The notes beneath the pieces were generated by a model. That model saw only the letters and a list, made by a program, of their open reading frames with translations. It searched no databases and had not been told where the DNA came from. Shown here in pieces: positions 33,965 through 43,261 of a stretch of DNA of 64,000 nucleotides (the stretch's first letter is position 1; each line of letters begins with the position of its first letter). A program made the translations under genes and the position numbers. Source of the DNA: Gemmatimonadota bacterium (GTDB lineage Bacteria; Gemmatimonadota; Gemmatimonadetes; Gemmatimonadales; Gemmatimonadaceae); the NCBI GenBank assembly GCA_020161135.1, contig JAIUOB010000003.1, forward strand, positions 1 to 64,000, given 5' to 3'.

Positions 33965-34332
33965 TGGCCACGTCGCGCTCGACACGTGCGTCGCGTCGGA
34001 TGCCGCTCCCTGTGCGCGCGCAGGTGGCGCTCGCGCTGGTGTTGTTCGTCGCGACCACGTCCGTGGTCATCTGGCGGCGCAGCGTGGGGGTGTCCACCGG
34101 ACGTGCCATGGAACGCCTGCGCGAGGAGCGACGCACGCTCGAGGCCGATCGCGTCACCTACGAGGCCCGCTGGCGTCGCGCGATTGGCCGCGCCGAGGTG
34201 GTGCAGCAGGCGGAGCGCCGCCTCGGCATGCACGTGGCCTCCGAGCTCGAGACGCGCACGCTGGTGGTGCCAGGCACGGCGCCCGAGCGCGCGGTGGCGG
34301 CGGACAGCGCGCCCCCAGGTGGCACGCCGTGA
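33964..34332 (+). CDS. ftsL: FtsL-like septal membrane protein
   Basis: It is a 122-residue bitopic protein: a basic cytoplasmic start (about 1-18), a transmembrane helix AQVALALVLFVATTSVVIW (19-37) and a periplasmic heptad-rich coiled coil (ERLREERRTLEADRVTYEARW...VQQAERRLGM). Size, topology and position between rsmH and the division transpeptidase identify it as FtsL, which joins FtsB and FtsQ and activates FtsWI. The sequence alone is too diverged to prove it. It shares TGATG with rsmH and GTGA with ftsI. Confidence 0.78.
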   Translation: MATSRSTRASRRMPLPVRAQVALALVLFVATTSVVIWRRSVGVSTGRAMERLREERRTLEADRVTYEARWRRAIGRAEVVQQAERRLGMHVASELETRTLVVPGTAPERAVAADSAPPGGTP

Positions 34333-36497
34333 ATGTGACGACAGCGGTGGGCGACACGCCGCGCACGCGGTCTCCGCTGCAGGTGCGCGCCTCCCTCGTG
34401 CATCTGGGGCTGGTGGCATTTGGCGTGGCCATCATCGCCAAGTCGGTGCGGCTGCAACTCGTCGAGCATGCGCACTGGGCGGCCACGGCCACCAAGCAGC
34501 AGGTCGAGGAATTCGATATCGCGCCACCGCGCGGGTCGATGCTCGATGCGACCGGCACGCCCCTCGTGGAGACGCGGGAAGAGGTGCGCCTTGCGATCGC
34601 GCCGCGTGAGCTCGACCCAGACGCCGTGAAGGACAAGCGGCAGCGCGCCCGCCGTGTCGCGGCGCGCGCCGCGCTACGCGACGGGCTGCGGGCGAACGGC
34701 GTGCCGGACTCGCTCGTGCGCCACGCGCTCGATCGGAGTCGCCGCTGGGTGCAGTTGCCGCAGCGCTTCCTGCCGGCCGATGTGCGCACGCTGGTCGCGC
34801 TGCCGGGGGTGCACGCGACGTCCACGCTGCGGCGCGCCGCGAGCACGTCGACCGGCTTGCGCAGCGTGATCGGCGCGCTGGGCCCCGAAGGCACGCCGGT
34901 GAGCGGTCTCGAGGTGGAACTCGACCCCTGGCTGCGTGGCACGTCGGGGCGGGATGCACGCCTGCGCGACAGCCGTGGCGGCGGCATCACCTCCCCCAGT
35001 CTCACCACCGTGGCGGCGCGCCCCGGGCATACCGTCACGCTCACCATCAACCAGGCGCTGCAGGAGATCGCCGAGCAGCAGCTGATCGCGGCGCTGGCCC
35101 GCACGGGGGCGAGTGGCGGCGACGTCGTCATCGTCGACCCGCGCGATGGTGCGGTGCTCGCGGTGGCCGGGCTGCGCAACGGCAAGGCGCCCGGCGCCGC
35201 GTCGCCGCCGCTGGCCGAAGCCTACGAGCCCGGTTCGGTGATGAAGCCGTTCGTGATCGCGCGACTGCTCGACATGCGTCGTGCGCATCCGGACGAAGTC
35301 ATCAACACCGAGAACGGCATCTGGAAGGTGCCGGGACGCTCGTTCACCGACGAGCACAAGGCCGCGAGCATGACGGTGCGCGACGTCATCCGCTTCTCGA
35401 GCAACATCGGCACCGTGAAGCTGGCATCGCGTCTCAACAAGGCGGAGGAGTACGCCGCGCTGCGTGATTTCGGCTTCGGGGCGCCGTCAGGCATCCCGTA
35501 TCCGGCCGAGTCGCGCGGTCGCGTGTGGCTCCCGCATCAGTGGGACAAGAGCACCGCCGCGTCGATGGCGATCGGCTACGGGATCACGGCGACCCCGCTG
35601 CAACTCGCCATGGCCTATACCGCCCTCGCGAATGGCGGTGAGCTGCTGCAGCCCGCCCTGGTGCGCGAGGTGCGCGACGCGCGCGATTCGGTGCGCTTCC
35701 GGCATGCGCGGACGGTGGTGCGTCGTGCGCTGTCGCCCGCCACGGCGGTGCTCATGCGCGAGATGCTCGAGAGTGTCGTCGACAGCGGGACGGCACGGGC
35801 CGCCGACCTGCAGACCTTCGACGTGGCCGGCAAGTCGGGGACCGCGCGCCGGGCCGAGGGCAAGAGCTACGGCGGACGGCGCTACAACTCGACGTTCGCC
35901 GGCATGTTTCCCGCGCGCGATCCGCAGTTCGTGATCGTCGCGCGGCTCATCGACTCGCAGCAGGGCTACTTCGGTGGCATCGTCGCGGGCGGCATGGTGA
36001 AGGAGATCCTGCAGGCGGCCCTGGCCACACGCGATGCCGCGCTCGATCGCGGGGCGCTGGCGCAGGTCGCGCGCGTGGTGCCGCGCACCACGGCACCGGG
36101 GGCGGCGGCGCCGCTGCCAGTCGACACGACGACCGCGGTCAACGACGCGGCACTGGCCCGCGAGGATTCCCTCGAGTCGCTGGCGTTCACGGCCGCCGGT
36201 GCGACCACACCCGTGCGTGTGGTGATCGACCTGCCGTTCACGCCGACGGACGGAGACCAGCCGCCGGCCCGTGCCGGCGCGCGTGGTGCGGCGGGCGGCG
36301 CGATGCGCGGCGCCACGCGCAGCGTGCCGAGTGTGCTGGGGCTCGATGTGCGCCGTGCCGCGCGCCTGCTGCATGCGGCGGGGTTTGCCGTCGCGCTTCC
36401 GCGTGACCTGTCGGCGGGTGCGGTCGTGCGCACCAGCCCGGCCGCCGGCGCGTCGCTGCGCGCGGGCTCCACCGTGCAACTCGAGGTGCGCCCGTGA
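34329..36497 (+). CDS. ftsI: Division transpeptidase FtsI (PBP3 type) with PASTA domain
   Basis: FtsI cross-links septal peptidoglycan. An N-terminal membrane anchor lies near residues 25-45. The dimerisation domain starts FDIAPPRGSMLDATGTPL. Transpeptidase motifs: SVMK with nucleophile S303, SSN (357-359) and KSGT (502-505). The C-terminal 65 residues form a single PASTA domain (SVPSVLGLDVRRAARLLHAAGF...GSTVQLEVRP), a feature of SpoVD/PBP2x-type enzymes, separated by an Ala/Pro-rich linker. The GTG start overlaps the ftsL stop and gives 722 residues. murE follows with four bases of overlap. Confidence 0.93.
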   Translation: MNVTTAVGDTPRTRSPLQVRASLVHLGLVAFGVAIIAKSVRLQLVEHAHWAATATKQQVEEFDIAPPRGSMLDATGTPLVETREEVRLAIAPRELDPDAVKDKRQRARRVAARAALRDGLRANGVPDSLVRHALDRSRRWVQLPQRFLPADVRTLVALPGVHATSTLRRAASTSTGLRSVIGALGPEGTPVSGLEVELDPWLRGTSGRDARLRDSRGGGITSPSLTTVAARPGHTVTLTINQALQEIAEQQLIAALARTGASGGDVVIVDPRDGAVLAVAGLRNGKAPGAASPPLAEAYEPGSVMKPFVIARLLDMRRAHPDEVINTENGIWKVPGRSFTDEHKAASMTVRDVIRFSSNIGTVKLASRLNKAEEYAALRDFGFGAPSGIPYPAESRGRVWLPHQWDKSTAASMAIGYGITATPLQLAMAYTALANGGELLQPALVREVRDARDSVRFRHARTVVRRALSPATAVLMREMLESVVDSGTARAADLQTFDVAGKSGTARRAEGKSYGGRRYNSTFAGMFPARDPQFVIVARLIDSQQGYFGGIVAGGMVKEILQAALATRDAALDRGALAQVARVVPRTTAPGAAAPLPVDTTTAVNDAALAREDSLESLAFTAAGATTPVRVVIDLPFTPTDGDQPPARAGARGAAGGAMRGATRSVPSVLGLDVRRAARLLHAAGFAVALPRDLSAGAVVRTSPAAGASLRAGSTVQLEVRP

Positions 36498-38038
36498 GTG
36501 ACACGTCCGCGCCGCCGCGCGCCATGCCGACCATCGTGCTCGACGCGATCGTCGCGGCACTGCGCGAGGCCGGTGTGTTCGTCGCGACGCACGGGACGTT
36601 GCCCGCCACCTGCGCCGACATCGCCGACGATAGCCGGCGCGTCACGCCGGGCGCGCTGTTCCTCGCCGTGCGCGGTGCCGCGCAGGATGGACACCGCTGG
36701 CTTGGCGCGGCGGCCACCGCCGGCGCCACGGCCGCCATCGTCGAGGATGTCGACGCTGCCACGGCCGTCGGGTTGCCGTGCATCCAGGTGCGCGATGGTC
36801 GTCGTGCGGCCGCCATCGCGGCCGGCGCGGCGTTCCTGTGGCCGTCACGCGCGCTGACGCTGGTGGGTGTCACGGGCACCAACGGCAAGACCACCACGGT
36901 CGGCCTCATCCGTCACCTGCTCGACGCGGAGACGCGCCGTGCCGCCTCCATCGGCACGCTCGGCGTGCTCGTTGGCAGTGCGGGGACACCGCTGCCCGGC
37001 GGCGACGGCCTCACCACCCCGGGGCCGGTCGAGCTGCAGCGTCTGCTGCGCACGCTGGTCACGCAGGGGGTGACGACCGTCGCGATGGAAGTGTCGTCGC
37101 ATGCGCTCGACCAGCGCCGCGCCGAGGGGCTCGAGTTCGCCGCGGCGGTGTTCACCAACCTCACGCGCGATCATCTCGACTATCACGGCACCATGGAGGC
37201 GTATCGCGACGCGAAGCTGCGCCTCGTGGGGTTGCTGGCGCGCGATGGCGTGGCCTGTGTCAACGCCGACGATGCGGCGTGGCGCGGCATCACCACCGCA
37301 CCGCGCCTGCTGCGCTTCGGTCGCGGCGCCGATGCCGATGTGGCCGCGCGCGACGTGCGCTTCGATGCGCGCGGCAGCCACTTCGAGCTCGTCGCGCCGC
37401 AGGGCGCGCATGCGGTGCACCTGCCACTCATCGGTGACTTCAACGTTGCGAATGCGCTGGGAGCCGCCGCCGTCGCCATCGGCCTCGGCATGCCGGTGGC
37501 CGAGGTCGCGATGACGCTGTGCGCAGCCCCGCAGGTGCCGGGGCGGCTCGAGCTCATCGGCGCGCACCCCACCGTGCTGCGCGACTACGCGCACACACCG
37601 GACGCGCTCGATCGCGCGCTGCGTGCCGTGCGTCCGTTCACCGAGGCGCGCGTGGGCGACGGTGCGCCGGCGAGTCGTCTCATCGTGCTCTTCGGCTGCG
37701 GCGGCGATCGCGATCGCGGGAAGCGCCCCGAGATGGGGCGCATCGCCGAGGCGCTCGCCGACGTCACGATCGTCACGAGCGACAATCCGCGCACCGAAGA
37801 CCCCGACCGTATCATCGACGACATCGAGGCCGGGATGGTGCGTCGCATTGCCGAGCCGGCATCGCACGTCCGCGTGACCGATCGGCACGCAGCCATCGCG
37901 CGCGCCCTCGAGTTGGCCACGCCGCACGACGTGGTGGTGCTGGCCGGCAAGGGACACGAGACCTACCAGATTCGCGGCACCACGTCGTATCCGTTCGACG
38001 AGCGGGCGATCGTGGCGGCGCTGCAGGGACGCCCATGA
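36494..38038 (+). CDS. murE: UDP-MurNAc-tripeptide synthetase MurE (meso-DAP type)
   Basis: MurE adds the third amino acid to UDP-MurNAc-L-Ala-D-Glu. The ATP-binding loop is VTGTNGKTTT, and the substrate region reads FTNLTRDHLDYHGTMEAY with the carbamylatable lysine in RDAKLRLVG. The specificity motif DNPR (in TSDNPRTEDP) marks meso-diaminopimelate as substrate, in line with diderm peptidoglycan. The C-terminal domain has GKGHETYQ. The 514 residues are typical. Start GTG overlaps ftsI by four bases, and the stop overlaps murF as ATGA. Confidence 0.95.
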   Translation: MSDTSAPPRAMPTIVLDAIVAALREAGVFVATHGTLPATCADIADDSRRVTPGALFLAVRGAAQDGHRWLGAAATAGATAAIVEDVDAATAVGLPCIQVRDGRRAAAIAAGAAFLWPSRALTLVGVTGTNGKTTTVGLIRHLLDAETRRAASIGTLGVLVGSAGTPLPGGDGLTTPGPVELQRLLRTLVTQGVTTVAMEVSSHALDQRRAEGLEFAAAVFTNLTRDHLDYHGTMEAYRDAKLRLVGLLARDGVACVNADDAAWRGITTAPRLLRFGRGADADVAARDVRFDARGSHFELVAPQGAHAVHLPLIGDFNVANALGAAAVAIGLGMPVAEVAMTLCAAPQVPGRLELIGAHPTVLRDYAHTPDALDRALRAVRPFTEARVGDGAPASRLIVLFGCGGDRDRGKRPEMGRIAEALADVTIVTSDNPRTEDPDRIIDDIEAGMVRRIAEPASHVRVTDRHAAIARALELATPHDVVVLAGKGHETYQIRGTTSYPFDERAIVAALQGRP

Positions 38039-39444
38039 GTCGCTTCAGCATGGCCGGCACCGAGGTGGCGGCACCCGTTCCGGTGACGCCCGACGTCGCC
38101 CATCCGTTCTGGACCTTTGAGCGCGTCGCCGCGGCCCTGGGCACCGGCCCGTCGTCGCCCGCGCCGTTGGCGGGCATCTCCACCGACACGCGCCACATCG
38201 GTCGCGGCGACCTGTTCGTGGCGTTGCGCGGCGAGCACTTCGACGCGCATGACTTCCTCGCGCAGGCGCGCGACGCCGGAGCCGCCGGCTTCGTGGTGAG
38301 CGACGCCACGCGCGCGGCTGGCCTCGGGCTGCCCACGTATGTCGTGGACGACACGCTGGTCGCGCTCGGGCAGCTCGCGCACGCCTGGCGCCGCGCCTGG
38401 GGGCGCACGGTGATTGGCGTGGCCGGCTCCAACGGCAAGACAAGCACCAAGGAGCTGTTGCGCGCCGCGCTGGCGCGCACCTTCGTCGTGCACGCCACGC
38501 AGGGCAACCTCAACAACCGCGTGGGCGTGCCGCTCACCCTGTTGGCCATGCCGTCGGACGCCGAAGTCGCGGTCGTGGAGATCGGCACCAACCTGCCGGG
38601 CGAAGTCGCCATGCTGCGCGCCATCGCCGGCCCGGACATCGCGGTCGTCACGTCGATCGGCGAGGAGCATCTCGAAGGGCTCGGCGACCTGGCGGGTGTG
38701 CTGCGCGAGGAGTCGGAGGTGCTGCACGGGGCCACGCTCGCGGTGCTGCCCGTCGCGCACCCGGAGCTGCGTCCGCTGGCCGACGCACGTGCCCGCGCCG
38801 TGCAGACGGCCGGGTTGGACGACGGCGATGTGCGCCCCGACGCGTGGGGGCTCGACGAGGCCGGCTGCCCGTGGCTCGACATGGACGACGTCCGTATCAC
38901 GGTACCGCTGCGTGGTGCGCACCAGGCCGCCAACACGATGCTGGCGCTCGCCGTGGCCCGCGCCTGTGGCGTGCCGCTCAGCGACTCGGCCGAGGGACTC
39001 GCCGCGATGCCCGTGCCGTCGATGCGGGGCACCTGGGACGCACTCGGTGCGGCCACGCTCATCAACGATGCCTACAACGCGAACCCGGCCTCGATGCGCG
39101 CCGCGCTCGCGCTCTTGGCCAGTGTCGGCGCGGGGCGCCAGCGCGTGGCCATCCTCGGCACCATGCGCGAGCTCGGCGAGCACGCGGCGCGTGAACACCG
39201 CGCCGTGCTGCAGGACGCGCTGGCGCGCGACATCGGCGTGATTGCGGTGACCGGCGACTTCGTGGCCGCGGCGCGCGCGCTCGCGCCCGACGAGCCGCGC
39301 ATCGTCGCCGCCGACGATCTCGACACACTCTGGCCGCTGCTCGCGCCGCGACTCGCGCGCGATGCGGTCATCCTCCTCAAGGGCTCGCGCGGCGTCCGGC
39401 TCGAGCGCCTTGTTCCCCAGCTCACCGCGTGGGCCACCGCCTAG
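38035..39444 (+). CDS. murF: UDP-MurNAc-tripeptide D-Ala-D-Ala ligase MurF
   Basis: MurF attaches D-Ala-D-Ala and completes the UDP-MurNAc-pentapeptide. The ATP loop is VAGSNGKTSTKELL, followed by GNLNNRVGVPLTLLAM and VVEIGTNLPGEVAML, and the C-terminal domain has NDAYNANPASMRAAL and LGTMRELGEHA. All are MurF signatures. The 469 residues from the ATG at 38035 are normal. The ATG overlaps the murE stop, and mraY begins at its last base or 15 bases earlier. Confidence 0.95.
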   Translation: MSRFSMAGTEVAAPVPVTPDVAHPFWTFERVAAALGTGPSSPAPLAGISTDTRHIGRGDLFVALRGEHFDAHDFLAQARDAGAAGFVVSDATRAAGLGLPTYVVDDTLVALGQLAHAWRRAWGRTVIGVAGSNGKTSTKELLRAALARTFVVHATQGNLNNRVGVPLTLLAMPSDAEVAVVEIGTNLPGEVAMLRAIAGPDIAVVTSIGEEHLEGLGDLAGVLREESEVLHGATLAVLPVAHPELRPLADARARAVQTAGLDDGDVRPDAWGLDEAGCPWLDMDDVRITVPLRGAHQAANTMLALAVARACGVPLSDSAEGLAAMPVPSMRGTWDALGAATLINDAYNANPASMRAALALLASVGAGRQRVAILGTMRELGEHAAREHRAVLQDALARDIGVIAVTGDFVAAARALAPDEPRIVAADDLDTLWPLLAPRLARDAVILLKGSRGVRLERLVPQLTAWATA

Positions 39445-40586
39445 TGCTCTACTTCCTGCTGCAGCCGCTGGCCAAGTCGTTCAGCGTGCTGAATCTCCTC
39501 AACTACATCACCTTCCGCGCAGCGGCGGCGTTCGTCACGGCGTTGCTGGTGAGCTTCATCGCCGGGCCGGCCGTCATCCGGCGCCTGCGCGCCATGGCCG
39601 TGCACCAGGTGGTGCGCGAAGGCACGCCGGACACGCACGCGGGCAAGGGGTCGACGCCCACCATGGGCGGACTCATCATCCTGCTCGCGACGTTCGTGCC
39701 GTCGCTGCTGTGGGCGCGGCTCTCCAACCGCTACGTGCTGCTTGCGCTCGGCGTGATGGCCTGGATGGGGGCCATCGGTTTCCTCGACGACTATCTCAAG
39801 CTCCGGCAGAAGCGTGCGGGGCTCAAGAACGAAGGGCTTGTCGAGCGCTACAAGCTGGCCGGACAGATCACCTGCGGCCTCGGCCTGGGCGCCATCCTGC
39901 TCCTGTTCCCCATCTCGACGCTGCCGGGCGCCAGCACCACGCTTCCGTTCTTCAAGTACGTGCTGGTGGTGCCGTCGGTGGCGTGGGCGGCGTGGCTGTA
40001 CATCCCGTGGGTGACGTTCATTCTCACCGGCGTGAGCAACGCGGTGAACCTCACCGACGGCCTCGATGGGCTGTCGGCCGGGCTCGTGGCCATTGCGGTG
40101 CTCACACTCGGCATCTTCGCGTACCTGCTGGGGCGCGTCGACACCAGTGCACACCTGCTCGTCTTCTACCTGCGTGGGGCAGGGGAGCTGTCGGTGTTCT
40201 GTGGCGCGGTGGTGGGCGCCTGCATCGGCTTCCTCTGGTACAACGCGCACCCGGCGCAGGTGTTCATGGGCGATACCGGCTCGCTGGCGCTGGGTGGCGC
40301 GGTGGGCGCGGTCGCCCTGTTGCTCAAGAGCGAGTTCCTGCTGCTGTTCGTGGGCGCGGTATTCTTCGCCGAGACGCTGTCGGTCATCCTGCAGCGCAGC
40401 GTGTTCAAGTACCGTCGGCGTCGGTTCGGCCTCGAGTACGCGCAGAAGCATCGGGTCTTCCTGCGCGCGCCGCTCCACCATCATTTCGAGCTCAAGGGGT
40501 GGCCGGAGACGCAGGTGGTGGTGCGCTTCTGGATCATCGGCATCCTCTGCGCGCTGCTTGCGCTGAGCACCCTCAAGCTGCGGTGA
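39444..40586 (+). CDS. mraY: Phospho-MurNAc-pentapeptide transferase MraY
   Basis: MraY moves phospho-MurNAc-pentapeptide onto undecaprenyl phosphate, giving lipid I at the inner membrane. Ten or so helices are visible. Conserved pieces: KGSTPTMGG, the Asp pair in IGFLDDYLK, NLTDGLDGLSAG, YNAHPAQVFMGDTGSLALGG and the LHHHFELKGW loop near the C-terminus. I chose the GTG at 39444, overlapping the murF stop (TAGTG), because it yields the usual start LYFLLQPL; a GTG at 39429 would add five residues. The length is 380 residues. Confidence 0.95.
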   Translation: MLYFLLQPLAKSFSVLNLLNYITFRAAAAFVTALLVSFIAGPAVIRRLRAMAVHQVVREGTPDTHAGKGSTPTMGGLIILLATFVPSLLWARLSNRYVLLALGVMAWMGAIGFLDDYLKLRQKRAGLKNEGLVERYKLAGQITCGLGLGAILLLFPISTLPGASTTLPFFKYVLVVPSVAWAAWLYIPWVTFILTGVSNAVNLTDGLDGLSAGLVAIAVLTLGIFAYLLGRVDTSAHLLVFYLRGAGELSVFCGAVVGACIGFLWYNAHPAQVFMGDTGSLALGGAVGAVALLLKSEFLLLFVGAVFFAETLSVILQRSVFKYRRRRFGLEYAQKHRVFLRAPLHHHFELKGWPETQVVVRFWIIGILCALLALSTLKLR

Positions 40587-42049
40587 GTGCCTCCATGACG
40601 GACCCCTCGGCGGCGTCCGGAGCCGCGACCCCCGGTGCACGTGCGGCCGAGGTGGCGCGCAGACTCGTGCAGCGCACCGGCGAGTTCGCGGTCATTGGCC
40701 TCGGCCGGAGCGGTGTGTCCGCGGCACGGCTGCTGCAGCGTGCCGGTGTGGCGGTGTATGCATCGGATGCGGGCGCGAGCGAGGCGGTCGCGGCATCGGC
40801 AGCGGCGCTGGCACGCGACGGCATCGCGGTGGACGTGGGGCGCCACGACCTGGCACGCATCGCCCGCGCGGCCGTGGTGGTGGTGAGCCCCGGCGTGCCG
40901 CCGCAGGTGCCGCCGTTGGTCGCTGCGCGCGAGGCCGGGGTGCCCATCGTGAGCGAGGTGGAGATCGCGCTGCGGCTGCAGCCCGCCATGCGCTACATCG
41001 CCGTGACCGGCACCAACGGCAAGACCACCACGACGGCGCTCATCGGGCACCTGCTGCGCGCGCTGGGTCTCGATGCGGCCGATGCGGGCAACATCGGCAC
41101 GCCGGTGTCGGAGCTCGCACTGCGCGCGGTGCCGCCCGCGTGGGCGGCGCTCGAGCTCTCGTCGTTCCAGTTGCATGACACCCCGGGGGTGTTTCCCGAT
41201 GTCGGCGTGCTCACCACGTTGAGCCCCGACCATCTCGACCGCTATCCCGACGTCGCGTCGTACTACGCCGACAAGGCGCTGCTCTTCGCGAACGCCACGC
41301 CGGCGTCGCGTTGGGTCGCCACCTCCGACAACGACGACGTGCAGGCGCTGGTGCGCGGTGTGCCGGGGCAGTGGTATGCCTTCTCGACACGGCGTGACGA
41401 AGGCGATGCCTACTGGCGGCGCAGCGACGACATGCTCGTCGTGCTGGGCACGCCGGTCGTGCGCCGCGCCGAGCTCCCGCTGGTGGGCGACCACAACGTG
41501 GCCAACGTGCTCGCGGCGCTGTTGTCGGTGATGCTGGCCGATGCGGCACATCGTACCGGTGACGCCATCGTGCGCCTGGCCTACGCCGTCCGCAGCTTCC
41601 AGGCGCCGCCGCATCGGCTGGCGCGCGTGGTCGAGCGGGGCGGCGTGACCTGGATCGACGACTCCAAGGCCACCAATGTCGCGTCCACGCTCGTGGCCCT
41701 GGCCGGCATGACGCGCCCCACCGTCGTGCTGCTGGGCGGTCGGCACAAGGGCGAGCCGTACACCGCACTGCTCCCCGAACTGCGCCGCACGGCGCGCGCG
41801 GTGCTGGCGTACGGTGAGGCGACGGCCACCATTGTCCACGACCTCGCGGGCGCACTGGACGGGGTGGTGCCGGTGGAGTCGCTGGCGAGCGCCGGCTTTG
41901 CCCAGGTCGTGGATCGCGCCCGCACCCTCGCGCAACCGGGCGACGTGGTGCTGCTGTCGCCGGCGTGCAGCAGCTTCGACATGTTCCGCAACTACGAGCA
42001 TCGCGGCGAGACGTTCGCCGCGCTCGCCCGTGGCGAGGCGATGCCGTGA
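40583..42049 (+). CDS. murD: UDP-MurNAc-L-Ala-D-Glu ligase MurD
   Basis: MurD adds D-glutamate to UDP-MurNAc-L-Ala. An N-terminal nucleotide-sugar domain (FAVIGLGRSGVSAARLL) precedes the ATP loop VTGTNGKTTTTALIG and the central LELSSFQLHDTPGVFPDVGVL and LSPDHLDRYPDVASYYADK. The C-terminal part has WIDDSKATN and LLSPACSSFDMFRNYEHRG. The GTG at 40583 overlaps the mraY stop and gives 488 residues; an ATG at 40595 gives 484. ftsW overlaps its end by four bases. Confidence 0.95.
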   Translation: MSASMTDPSAASGAATPGARAAEVARRLVQRTGEFAVIGLGRSGVSAARLLQRAGVAVYASDAGASEAVAASAAALARDGIAVDVGRHDLARIARAAVVVVSPGVPPQVPPLVAAREAGVPIVSEVEIALRLQPAMRYIAVTGTNGKTTTTALIGHLLRALGLDAADAGNIGTPVSELALRAVPPAWAALELSSFQLHDTPGVFPDVGVLTTLSPDHLDRYPDVASYYADKALLFANATPASRWVATSDNDDVQALVRGVPGQWYAFSTRRDEGDAYWRRSDDMLVVLGTPVVRRAELPLVGDHNVANVLAALLSVMLADAAHRTGDAIVRLAYAVRSFQAPPHRLARVVERGGVTWIDDSKATNVASTLVALAGMTRPTVVLLGGRHKGEPYTALLPELRRTARAVLAYGEATATIVHDLAGALDGVVPVESLASAGFAQVVDRARTLAQPGDVVLLSPACSSFDMFRNYEHRGETFAALARGEAMP

Positions 42050-43257
42050 CCGCTGCCGCACGCCCCATGCCCGGCACACGGGACCGCTGGCGCATGGGTA
42101 CCGAGGCTCGCGCCCTGCTGCTGGTCACCGCGGTGCTGGTCGCGTTCGGTCTCGCCGTGCTGCACAGTGCCAGCGCGCTCTATGCGGACAGCAAGAGTCT
42201 CGACGGATTCTTCTTCGTGCGGCGACAGGCCACCGGTGTGCTGGTGGGCATCGTGGCCTTCGCGATCTGCGCGAAGGTCGACGCCGAGCGTTGGCGCGCG
42301 CTCGCGTGGCCGATCATGGGACTCAGTCTGCTGCTCATGCTGGTCGTGGTGCTGCCGTTCACGAAGGGGATCGCTCCCGAGGTGAATGGTGCGCGCCGCT
42401 ACCTGTACGGCGGCTCCATCCAGCCGTCCGAACTCGCGAAGTTCGCGGTGCTCATCTGGGTGCCCATGCTGCTGCAGAAGAAGGGCGCCGGTGTGCGACA
42501 CCTCGGCACCGGCCTGCTGCCGTTCGGCATCGTGATCGGCGCGTTGAGTCTCCTCGCGGCGCTCGAGCCCGACCTGTCCATGGCGATCACGTACTGTCTC
42601 CTCACCGCCGTGCTGCTGCTGGTGGGTGGCGCGCGCCTGCGGCACTTCGTGCTCTTCGGGGCGGTCGGCATGGCGCTCCTCGCCTTCGAGGCATCGCAGA
42701 GCGAGTACGTCCGCGAGCGCATGGCGTCGTTCTTCACGCCGCGCGCGCCCATCACCGGACCCGTGCCGGCCCCGAAGGATCCCAAGGCGTGGCAGCAGTA
42801 TCAGTCGCAGGTGGCCGTGGGTTCGGGCGGCGCACTGGGCGTTGGCTATGGGCGCGGCAACCAGCAGCGCGGGTGGCTGCCGCTCGCGTACAACGACTTC
42901 ATCGGCTCGGTGGTGGGCGAGGAGTTCGGCTTCGTCGGCATCGCGTTCCTCACCGTGGCCTTTGCGGGCTATGGGTGGCTCGGCTTTCGCATCGCGCGTC
43001 AGGCCAGCAGTGAGTACGGACGTCTCCTCGCCATCGGCCTGACGTTCAATACCGTCTTCACGGCATTCGTGCACCTCGGCGTGGTCATCCAGTTGCTCCC
43101 CAACACCGGGCTGACGCTTCCGTTCGTGTCGTACGGGCGCTCGAACCTGCTCGTCACGCTCGCGATGACCGGCGTGTTGGTGAACATCGGCAGTACGCGC
43201 GAGCGCGTGTACGGCGCCACCGCCACCGATCCGTCACGCACCCCGTTGCCGGCGTGA
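42046..43257 (+). CDS. ftsW: Septal peptidoglycan polymerase FtsW (SEDS family)
   Basis: FtsW polymerises lipid II at the septum in complex with FtsI. About ten transmembrane helices are seen. SEDS blocks: NGARRYLYGGSIQPSELAKF, LEPDLSMAI, the large periplasmic loop with GSGGALGVGYGRGNQQ, YNDFIGSVVGEEFGFVG and the C-terminal NTGLTLPFVSYGRSNLL. The GTG at 42046 overlaps the murD stop and gives 403 residues; the longer open frame upstream belongs to murD. murG follows four bases after its stop. Confidence 0.94.
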   Translation: MTAAARPMPGTRDRWRMGTEARALLLVTAVLVAFGLAVLHSASALYADSKSLDGFFFVRRQATGVLVGIVAFAICAKVDAERWRALAWPIMGLSLLLMLVVVLPFTKGIAPEVNGARRYLYGGSIQPSELAKFAVLIWVPMLLQKKGAGVRHLGTGLLPFGIVIGALSLLAALEPDLSMAITYCLLTAVLLLVGGARLRHFVLFGAVGMALLAFEASQSEYVRERMASFFTPRAPITGPVPAPKDPKAWQQYQSQVAVGSGGALGVGYGRGNQQRGWLPLAYNDFIGSVVGEEFGFVGIAFLTVAFAGYGWLGFRIARQASSEYGRLLAIGLTFNTVFTAFVHLGVVIQLLPNTGLTLPFVSYGRSNLLVTLAMTGVLVNIGSTRERVYGATATDPSRTPLPA

Positions 43258-43261
43258 CCGC

